DNA of 11,256 nt, taken from positions 1 through 11,256 of the forward strand of contig CAKZYI010000236.1 of the NCBI GenBank assembly GCA_937884735.1, in the 5' to 3' direction. The position numbers and the translations under genes were made by a program. Positions 6,423 to 11,256 of this stretch are shown here, piece by piece. The notes below the pieces were generated by a model that had not been told where the DNA came from, made no database searches, and saw only the letters and a list, made by a program, of their open reading frames with translations. The stretch comes from an uncultured Pleurocapsa sp. (GTDB lineage: Bacteria; Cyanobacteriota; Cyanobacteriia; Cyanobacteriales; Xenococcaceae). Position 1 is the first letter of the stretch; each line of letters begins with the position of its first letter.

Positions 6423-6495
6423 GTTATTAGTCCTTTTTTTTGTTATTTGTCATTGGTCTTTTGTCATTTGTTATTAGTCTTTGGTGTTATTTGTT
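6423..6495. repeat. Heptamer-derived repeat between XisI-like and GMC genes
   Basis: Read on the minus strand, this stretch is made of units related to AAATAAC, AAATGAC, CAATGAC, TAATAAC and AAAGGAC, partly out of register. The last two units before the GMC start are in register: AAAGGAC (6430-6436) and TAATAAC (6423-6429), then ATG at 6422. AGGA sits 8 bases from the ATG and should serve as Shine-Dalgarno. The TAA stop of the XisI-like gene (6487-6489) lies within an AAATAAC unit. Confidence 0.7.
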
Positions 6496-6813
6496 TTGTA
6501 AAATTGAAGCTATTTTTTTTCTAACACTAGGAGAACGAAAACCCAAAACAACATCTTGCGGATCGATACCTCTTTCAATTGATTCGCGATCGACATATAT
6601 TTCAGTGCTATTATTTTGAATCCAAACTTGTTGATCAATTAAATCCAATTGCATCGCACAACCATAGATACGATAATCATTACGCCAAGCAACGTGCATT
6701 ACTAAATAGCGATCGCGTTCGGAATCGAATATTAATTGTGCTTCAGAGTCATCTTTTGCAAAATCTTGTAAAAACTGACAAACAATTTGTCGGTATTTAG
6801 TTACTTTATTCAT
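6487..6813 (-). CDS. XisI-like protein (fdxN-element excision controlling factor family), solitary
   Basis: This 108-residue protein resembles XisI (PF08869), first described as a factor for excision of the fdxN element in Anabaena heterocysts and now known as a large cyanobacterial family. Family hallmarks are KYRQIVCQFL near the N-terminus, AQLIFDSERDRYLVMHVAWRN (25-45, abridged motif AQLIFD...HVAW), YGC at 50-52, VWIQNNSTE and VVLGFRSP. The C-terminus (VRKKIASILQNK) departs from the usual family ending. XisI genes usually sit next to xisH, and I find no xisH on either strand nearby. GAGG four bases before the ATG gives a clear Shine-Dalgarno. Its role here is unknown; the family occurs far beyond heterocyst formers, so it is no proof of DNA excision. 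Confidence 0.8.
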   Translation of the reverse strand: MNKVTKYRQIVCQFLQDFAKDDSEAQLIFDSERDRYLVMHVAWRNDYRIYGCAMQLDLIDQQVWIQNNSTEIYVDRESIERGIDPQDVVLGFRSPSVRKKIASILQNK

Positions 6814-6968
6814 ATTGCCTCTTCAATGTTCTGAGTTTTCAGTAAAATCATACAATCAGCAATTCTTTTAATTATTTATTTTGCAAATTGTCTCGTTACT
6901 TACAAATGCAAATTTCAACATTAGCTTTAAATTAGGGAAATTATAAATTTGAAATAACGTAACAAAGC

Positions 6969-6994
6969 TTTTGGTTGTCACTTGACAACCAAAA
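6969..6994. repeat. Perfect 12-bp inverted repeat with 2-base spacer
   Basis: TTTTGGTTGTCA (6969-6980), CT, TGACAACCAAAA (6983-6994) is a perfect palindrome. In RNA it gives a 12-pair stem with a minimal loop, though the loop must open by one or two pairs. The A and T runs are part of the stem and no T run follows on either strand, so it is not a classic terminator. It lies about 140 bp beyond the coxC stop and about 155 bp upstream of the XisI-like start. An operator for a dimeric regulator, or an mRNA 3'-end stabilising hairpin for the cox transcript, are both possible. Confidence 0.7.
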
Positions 6995-7042
6995 ATGGAT
7001 ATATTAGGGTCATGTTTATCAGATTGATTACTTCCAATAAAA

Positions 7043-7084
7043 CTTTCGCGTTTTTCTTTGCGCCTTTGCGACTTTGCGTGAGAC
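7043..7084. repeat. CTTTGCGN tandem octamer (dispersed repeat)
   Basis: Three consecutive octamers CTTTGCGC, CTTTGCGA and CTTTGCGT occupy 7056-7079, with a degenerate copy CTTTCGCG at 7043-7050 and the tail GAGAC to 7084. Sequences of this type are common as dispersed intergenic repeats in cyanobacteria and some other bacteria, and in the opposite strand they produce spurious Arg/Lys-rich peptides (SHAKSQRRKEKRES). No function is known to me. Confidence 0.7.
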
Positions 7085-7136
7085 TTAAAAAATTTGCCGA
7101 CTATATTTTTTCTGAACCAATTAAGCTGACTTGATA

Positions 7137-7724
7137 TTATTGCCAAACATAAATTAAAACAAACAAGACAATCCAAATCACATCAACAAAGTGCCAAAAC
7201 AAAGAAGTTGATTCTACGCCAAACTCTCCTCCTGCATAATTACCAGGAATAAAAGAACGAATTAACATAATGGCTTGTAATAGCACTCCCGTTAAAACGT
7301 GCAAACCATGAAAGCCCGTTAATAAATAAAATACTCCGCCAAAAACTCCAGAGGTAAAACCAAATTCTAGCCCCATCCATTCCACAGCTTGACCGTAGAG
7401 AAAATAACTGCCCATTGCCATAGTCAACAACCAAAAGATGCGGAAACCCCAAATATTTTCTTTGTGTAAAAAACGCTCGGCAATATATATGACAAAGCTA
7501 CTGGAAACTAGAATTATGGTATTAATTGCGGGTTCGCGAATTTCTAATCCCGATACTCCTGGGGGAAGCCAGTTAACGGCAGTAGTTTTATAAACAATAT
7601 AGCCAGCAAAAAAGCTGAGAAAAATTACACTTTCAGACAATAGAATAATACTAAATCCCCACATTCTATTATCTTCTTCATGTTCTAAATGCAATTCTTT
7701 ATCGGTAATAGTGCTATCAGTCAT
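7137..7724 (-). CDS. coxC: Heme-copper oxidase subunit III (ARTO type)
   Basis: Subunit III of an aa3-type terminal oxidase is a membrane protein without redox centres that supports stability and proton uptake by subunit I. The 195 residues carry about five membrane helices, the usual bacterial short form. Recognisable motifs are LLSESVIFLSFFAGY (28-42) with the conserved E31, FYLLTGFHGLHVLTG (132-146) and WHFVDVIWIVLF (177-188). It is the last gene of the DUF2231-coxB-coxA-coxC series, 114 bp after coxA. Its start is set by repeat units in exact register: AAAGGAC (7746-7752), AAATAAC (7739-7745), AAAGGAC (7732-7738), one 7-base unit, then ATG at 7724. AGGA sits 8 bases from the start codon. 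Confidence 0.93.
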   Translation of the reverse strand: MTDSTITDKELHLEHEEDNRMWGFSIILLSESVIFLSFFAGYIVYKTTAVNWLPPGVSGLEIREPAINTIILVSSSFVIYIAERFLHKENIWGFRIFWLLTMAMGSYFLYGQAVEWMGLEFGFTSGVFGGVFYLLTGFHGLHVLTGVLLQAIMLIRSFIPGNYAGGEFGVESTSLFWHFVDVIWIVLFVLIYVWQ

Positions 7725-7752
7725 AATTTTTGTCCTTTGTTATTTGTCCTTT
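7725..7752 (-). promoter_or_regulatory. Repeat-built ribosome binding site of coxC
   Basis: On the minus strand four 7-base units, AAAGGAC, AAATAAC, AAAGGAC and AAAAATT, lead directly into the coxC ATG. The second AAAGGAC places AGGA 8 bases from the start codon, exactly as before the cupin and GMC genes. The upstream copy is a second, unused Shine-Dalgarno-like site. Confidence 0.65.
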
Positions 7753-7769
7753 GCTTTTTGTATCTAATA

Positions 7770-7839
7770 AAATAACCAATGACCAATGACCAATGACTAA
7801 TGACCAATAACCAATGACCAATAATCAATGACCAATAAC
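7770..7839. repeat. Heptamer array between coxA and coxC, 10 units
   Basis: Ten in-register YAATRAC heptamers run from 7770 to 7839: CAATGAC five times, CAATAAC twice, TAATGAC and CAATAAT once each, plus one degenerate unit at the left end. On the coding (minus) strand the array begins with GTTATTG, whose first G is the G of the coxA TAG stop (7839-7841). This is the same junction as at the end of the AbrB-family gene. Confidence 0.92.
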
Positions 7840-9476
7840 TACCCCATATTCTCCGTTAACTTCTCATCCTTCCCATAACCATAAGGTTCGGCAATAACTA
7901 TTGGAATCTCTTCAAAATTTTCATGTTCGGGAGGGGAAGAAACCAGCCATTCTATACCAATTGCCCGCCAGGGATTGTTACCTGCTTCTTTGCCCGAAAT
8001 CCAAGAACTAACCATGTTTAATAGGAAAGGAATAGTCGAAATACCGAGTAAAAATGCGCCTAGGCTAGCTAGCACATTCCAAAAGGCAAATTCGGGATCG
8101 TAGGAAGCTACGCGACGAGGCATACCCATTAAACCTACAGGGTGCATCGGTAGAAAGTTGAGGGCAGTACCCGCAATAGTCAGGTAAAAGTGAAGTTTGC
8201 CCAAACCTTCGTAATACATTTTCCCTGTCATCTTGGGAAACCAGTGATAGATACCTGCATAAATTCCAAAGGTAATCGTGCCATAAAGGACATAGTGGAA
8301 GTGTCCAACGACAAAGTAGGTATTGTTGACGTGAATATCGATAGGTACGGAAGATAACATGATGCCTGTGATACCTGCAAAGACAAAGTTAATTAAACCA
8401 CCCATTGCAAATAGCATCGAAGTATCGAGACGCAGTTTACCGCCCCAAATTGTACCTACCCAAGCAAATACTTTAATCCCTGAGGGTACGGAAATTAGCA
8501 TCGTACTTGCCATAAATACCACTCGCATCCAGCCAGGAGTACCGCTAGCAAACATGTGGTGAACCCAAACGATACCGCTCAAGCCAGTAATGATTAAGGA
8601 AGATACTGCCACAATTTTGTAGCCAAATAGTGGTTTGCGGGCATATACAGGAAATACTTCCGAAAAGATGCCAAATACGGGCAAAACCATTACGTATACC
8701 GCAGGGTGGGAATAGAACCAGAAGAAGTGCTGGAACAATACGGGGTTGCCTCCCTGGGCAGGGTCGAAAAATGCTGTCCCGACGGATAAATCGCACAACA
8801 GCATTACCGCACCAGCAGTTAAAGCAGGTAAGCCATAGAGTTGAATTAACTGGGCTGCTAACACCGTCCAAACGAAAGCAGGAGTTTTAAACCAGCCCAT
8901 ACCAGGGGCGCGCATCCGAATGATGGTAGTGACGATGTTTAACGCCCCCATAATGGAAGAAACACCAGATATAGCTACTGCTAACAGCCAGATAAATTGA
9001 CCGTTGATCAAATTACCCGTAGGATTCTGCAAGCTCTGAGGCGGGTATGCCCACCAACCAGACTGAGCAGGCCCTCCAGGGACAAGAAAGCTAAGGATAA
9101 ATAGTATACCGACAACGGGAATCATCCAAAAAGCTGCGGCATTGAGACGGGGAAACGCCATATCCCTCGCCCCAATCATCAGAGGTACGAGATAATTAGC
9201 AAAGCCAGACAAGACGGGAAAAGTCCAGCCAAACAGCATAATCGTCCCGTGCATGGTATACAAACCGTTATATACAGTGCGGTCTAGCAAATCTGGTTCG
9301 GGAGTAATCAATTCTCCCCGCATAATCATGGCGAAAACACCAGCTAGAAGAAAGAAGAAAAATGCCGTAACTATATATTGAATGCCGATTACTTTGTGGT
9401 CGGTACTAAAGCTAAAATACTTGCGCCAATTCGGTGGCGTTTTGGGAATTAAGTCTTGGGGGGTGGTGGTAGTCAT
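7839..9476 (-). CDS. coxA: Heme-copper oxidase subunit I, A2-type features (ARTO)
   Basis: This is the catalytic subunit of a terminal oxidase that reduces O2 to water and pumps protons; 545 residues, 12 membrane helices. All metal ligands are present. H76 and H393 bind the low-spin heme, H391 binds the high-spin heme (GHFHY), and H257, H306 and H307 bind CuB. Y261 in HPAVY can form the His-Tyr crosslink. K335 marks the K channel, and D105 with N112 the entry of the D channel. The usual D-channel Glu of HPEVY is Ala (HPAVY) with Y255-S256 just before it, the pattern of A2-type oxidases. GMPRR (451-455) holds the heme-propionate arginines. The only possible start, ATG at 9476, lies in the last unit of a heptamer array. 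It belongs with coxB upstream (102 bp gap) and coxC downstream. Confidence 0.96.
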   Translation of the reverse strand: MTTTTPQDLIPKTPPNWRKYFSFSTDHKVIGIQYIVTAFFFFLLAGVFAMIMRGELITPEPDLLDRTVYNGLYTMHGTIMLFGWTFPVLSGFANYLVPLMIGARDMAFPRLNAAAFWMIPVVGILFILSFLVPGGPAQSGWWAYPPQSLQNPTGNLINGQFIWLLAVAISGVSSIMGALNIVTTIIRMRAPGMGWFKTPAFVWTVLAAQLIQLYGLPALTAGAVMLLCDLSVGTAFFDPAQGGNPVLFQHFFWFYSHPAVYVMVLPVFGIFSEVFPVYARKPLFGYKIVAVSSLIITGLSGIVWVHHMFASGTPGWMRVVFMASTMLISVPSGIKVFAWVGTIWGGKLRLDTSMLFAMGGLINFVFAGITGIMLSSVPIDIHVNNTYFVVGHFHYVLYGTITFGIYAGIYHWFPKMTGKMYYEGLGKLHFYLTIAGTALNFLPMHPVGLMGMPRRVASYDPEFAFWNVLASLGAFLLGISTIPFLLNMVSSWISGKEAGNNPWRAIGIEWLVSSPPEHENFEEIPIVIAEPYGYGKDEKLTENMG

Positions 9477-9567
9477 TATTTATTAGTGATTGGTTGTTCG
9501 TTGTTGGTCACTGGTCATTGGTCATTGATTGTTGGTCATTTAATAAGGCAAACGAAGGACGAAGGAC
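9471..9567. repeat. Heptamer arrays between coxB and coxA, ending in the coxA start codon
   Basis: On the minus strand, 9540 down to 9471 divides into ten in-register heptamers, several being AATGACC and others degenerate (AACAATC, AACAACG, AATCACT). The last, AATGACT (9477-9471), contains the coxA ATG at 9476-9474. On the plus strand a second family, GAAGGAC, occurs twice in tandem at 9554-9567. The arrays fill nearly the whole 102-bp coxB-coxA gap; I see no other Shine-Dalgarno for coxA. Confidence 0.88.
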
Positions 9568-9578
9568 AAACAACAAAT

Positions 9579-10469
9579 TTAAGAATGATAATTAACCATT
9601 GGTGCGGGTGCAGGAACAACGGTTTTCCAACCTGCGGAATCTTCTTTTTGTTGCCTACGGGCATATTCGCTAGCTGCCTGATTTGGTGCGGGGGTTGGAG
9701 TTTGTTTGGCTGCTTTGGTTAACCAAGCTTGGTAATCTTCTGGAGACTCTACAACCACATCAGCTTGCATGGCTGCGAAGTAAGTCCCGCTATATTGGGA
9801 ATCGCGCAAACGATATTTACCTTCTAAGATTGGCGTAAATTCAAAATCGATAGTTTTGGCGGGAATAATATCTTGCTTGACGCGAAAGGCGGGAATATAA
9901 AAGCCGTGAATCACATCTTGCGATCGCAATTGGAAATGCGCCCTTTGGTTTACTGGTAAATGTAGTTCGGTGCTGGTAACATTTTTTTCAGGATAGCGAA
10001 ATACCCACGCCCACTGTTTGGAGTCTACTTCTACATTAGTCATGGGTTCGGCTATTATGCCCGTATCTGCATAAGCGGGTTCTATAACTTGAGGTAAACT
10101 AGCAATTTCCGTAGGGCCATGTAAATTCATTTTGTCGTAGGTTTGATAGCTGGCAGTAGCCAAACCAATAACAATCAGTAGCGGGGTAACAGTCCAAAGG
10201 ATTTCCAAACGAATGTTTCCTTCAATAGGAAGGCCATCACTGGTGTCGTATCTACCAGCCCGATAAAAGATAATGTTGAAAACAATTGCCAAGGTAACGC
10301 CTAAAAATATAAACGTTCCGATCGCAGTTAAGATACTAAACAAATCGTCGTATAAAATAGCCTCGGCAGAAGCTTGGGGAGGAAACCAGGAATAAGAAGC
10401 TTTTCCCATCCAAATGCTGGCTATAGTTAAAAAAATTGCGATCGCGCCCAGTGTAATAGCTCGTTTCAT
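9579..10469 (-). CDS. coxB: Oxidase subunit II lacking the CuA site (alternative respiratory terminal oxidase, ARTO)
   Basis: This 296-residue subunit II has an N-terminal signal-anchor-like helix (about 5-22), two further helices (44-68, 87-108) and a C-terminal cupredoxin domain outside the membrane. The conserved aromatic stretch KQWAWVFRYP (151-160) and DVIHGFYIPAFRVKQDIIP (185-203) confirm the family. The CuA loop reads R-D223-S-Q225-Y-S227-G-T-Y-F231-A-A-M234, where cytochrome c oxidases have C-x-E-x-C-G-x-x-H-x-x-M. Both Cys and one His are gone, the bridging Glu is Gln, and only H188 and M234 remain. CuA cannot form, so electrons probably come from quinol, as inferred for cyanobacterial ARTO (ctaCII type). 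A Pro/Gln/Ala-rich tail follows (258-296). A Shine-Dalgarno (GAGG) overlaps the TGA of the DUF2231 gene 15 bp upstream, suggesting translational coupling. Confidence 0.93.
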   Translation of the reverse strand: MKRAITLGAIAIFLTIASIWMGKASYSWFPPQASAEAILYDDLFSILTAIGTFIFLGVTLAIVFNIIFYRAGRYDTSDGLPIEGNIRLEILWTVTPLLIVIGLATASYQTYDKMNLHGPTEIASLPQVIEPAYADTGIIAEPMTNVEVDSKQWAWVFRYPEKNVTSTELHLPVNQRAHFQLRSQDVIHGFYIPAFRVKQDIIPAKTIDFEFTPILEGKYRLRDSQYSGTYFAAMQADVVVESPEDYQAWLTKAAKQTPTPAPNQAASEYARRQQKEDSAGWKTVVPAPAPMVNYHS

Positions 10470-10484
10470 ATTTTTTAATCGACC

Positions 10485-11084
10485 TCATTTAAGTACGACA
10501 TTGGGATCTTGTCCTAAGCGGAGCAAATTTCCTGCTGTATTGTGAACGCCAAACTCCGCAGCTAGTTGCGCGCCCAAAGTCCCGTGAACATACATCACAA
10601 ACATAATTGCCAAACCAGCCAGCAAGTATCGCCACTGTACTTGTCTACTAGTATCGTTGCGCCAACCATAGCGTTGAACGCCACGCCAGATGGTCATGCC
10701 GACGATAGCAGCCAGCAATAAAACACCGCCAACGCCATGCCAGAGCATAGTTTCCATCGCTCCCAAACCCCAAGCACTCTTGATGTCTGAAGTTGAGCCG
10801 ACCAACATGATTTCATAAAAACCAAAGGCTACGGTAAAAAAAGTCACGATCGCAGCACCGAGCATATTGTACCAACCCACATCAAAGAAGTTGGCACGAG
10901 TCGCAGGAATAGCTAAATATTTAAAAACTACTTTATCGAAGGGAAATAACACCCCGACAATATCGAAAGCAATGCCAATAATAAATAAGCCTAAAGTCAA
11001 ATGGACTAAGTTGGGGTGCATGGGAATTTTATAAGGCAGTCCGTTAGCACCCAGTTGTAGTTGATTGATTAATTCTGGATTCAT
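10485..11084 (-). CDS. DUF2231 membrane protein heading the oxidase operon
   Basis: This 199-residue protein has four hydrophobic helices (about 27-47, 70-92, 113-133, 151-170) and matches DUF2231 (PF09990), with the opening motif HPNLVH (H23, H28). Further His residues H116 and H167 lie at or near helix ends, and H181 in the tail. Paired membrane histidines can bind heme b, but no binding is shown for this family as far as I know. Only 15 bp separates it from coxB, whose Shine-Dalgarno overlaps its stop, so the two are very likely one transcript and translated together. That tight link suggests a part in oxidase assembly or electron delivery; this is inference from position. The ATG at 11084 has no Shine-Dalgarno; heptamers end two units and one base upstream. 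Confidence 0.8.
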   Translation of the reverse strand: MNPELINQLQLGANGLPYKIPMHPNLVHLTLGLFIIGIAFDIVGVLFPFDKVVFKYLAIPATRANFFDVGWYNMLGAAIVTFFTVAFGFYEIMLVGSTSDIKSAWGLGAMETMLWHGVGGVLLLAAIVGMTIWRGVQRYGWRNDTSRQVQWRYLLAGLAIMFVMYVHGTLGAQLAAEFGVHNTAGNLLRLGQDPNVVLK

Positions 11085-11085
11085 T

Positions 11086-11220
11086 TTTATTAGTCGCTAG
11101 TCATTGGTCATTGGTCATTGGTTATTAGTCATTGGTCGTTAGTTACAAAGGACGAAGGACGAAGGACAAAAACAGTTATTAGTCATTAGTCATTGGTCAT
11201 TAGTTACAAAGGACAAAAAA
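11086..11220. repeat. Composite heptamer arrays upstream of the oxidase operon
   Basis: Two blocks share one layout. On the plus strand GTYATTR-type heptamers (11086-11148, nine units, the first degenerate) lead into GTTACAA and tandem RAAGGAC units (11147-11167). A second block (11175-11209, five units) again ends in GTTACAA and AGGACAAA. The repeat of the same composite suggests duplication of a longer module. The remaining bases to 11256 are AT-rich with no recognisable gene. Any promoter for the DUF2231-cox operon must be inside these repeats or outside the window. Confidence 0.88.
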
Positions 11221-11256
11221 TAAAGAACAAATTACAAAATCCCGTCTTTTGATGCT

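Larger units (their letters stand above)
6814..7136. other. 323-bp AT-rich intergenic region with hairpin and octamer repeat
   Basis: No credible gene is present between the XisI-like gene and coxC, both of which are on the minus strand. A 102-codon frame across it has a repeat-like basic segment and no family resemblance. The region holds a perfect 12-bp inverted repeat (6969-6994) and a tandem CTTTGCGN repeat (7043-7084). The coxC transcript should end here and the XisI-like promoter should lie toward the left end, but I see no clear terminator or promoter box. Confidence 0.6.

Noticed and set aside
6487..6813. Evidence for a programmed DNA excision element
   Set aside because: Only an XisI-like gene is present, with no XisF-type recombinase, XisH, or matching direct repeats that I can identify at element borders.
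6868..7176. A 102-codon minus-strand frame overlapping the coxC end
   Set aside because: It overlaps coxC, its middle is the translated CTTTGCGN repeat (Arg/Lys-rich), and the rest has no recognisable domain.
8545..8890. Frames of 86-108 codons on both strands inside coxA
   Set aside because: They are shadow frames of the strongly conserved coxA coding sequence, with no independent start signal or family resemblance.

Overview
The window looks like chromosomal DNA from a cyanobacterium. It is AT-rich, has many HIP1 palindromes (GCGATCGC and near copies, for example around 147, 356, 3722, 4407, 6711, 9930 and 10437), and carries long arrays of heptamers of the form YAATRAC (the cyanobacterial STRR class). 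The gene content fits too: an XisI protein, a cobalamin riboswitch with CbtB, and a cyanobacterial-type terminal oxidase. I cannot name the species. A heptamer-rich unicellular/colonial or filamentous lineage is the most I would say.

Left part, plus strand (1-3868): a heptamer array runs straight into the start codon of a polytopic AbrB-family membrane protein (122-1234). After it come a GC-rich hairpin and more heptamers, then a small acidic protein of unknown function (1382-1708), a cupin of the thiol-dioxygenase type (1752-2375) and a SelO/YdiU protein AMPylase (2459-3868). The last three are closely spaced and may be co-transcribed.

Middle, plus strand (3998-4915): a cobalamin riboswitch lies directly upstream of the small cobalt-transport protein CbtB. 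A short signal-peptide-like reading frame broken by an in-frame TGA follows, then a DUF1636 cysteine-rich metal-binding protein. This reads as a B12-repressed cobalt uptake or handling unit. A minus-strand pair follows: a GMC-family FAD oxidoreductase (4932-6422), convergent with DUF1636 and 16 bp from it, and a solitary XisI-like protein (6487-6813).

Right part, minus strand (11084 down to 7137): DUF2231 membrane protein, then coxB, coxA and coxC, encoding a heme-copper terminal oxidase. CoxA has all heme and CuB ligands. CoxB has lost most CuA ligands (both Cys, one His and the bridging Glu), which is the signature of the cyanobacterial alternative respiratory terminal oxidase (ARTO), thought to oxidise quinol rather than cytochrome c or plastocyanin.

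The most unusual signal is in the repeats. Heptamer arrays fill most gaps and are in exact 7-base register with the start codons of five genes. In two genes (AbrB family, coxA) the ATG lies inside the last heptamer (YAATGAC). In three others (thiol dioxygenase-like, GMC, coxC) the layout is AAAGGAC, then one 7-base unit, then ATG, so the repeat supplies a Shine-Dalgarno-like AGGA at an identical 8-base spacing. Several stop codons are also built from the first bases of an array. Repeat expansion thus appears to have shaped gene ends and translation initiation here.
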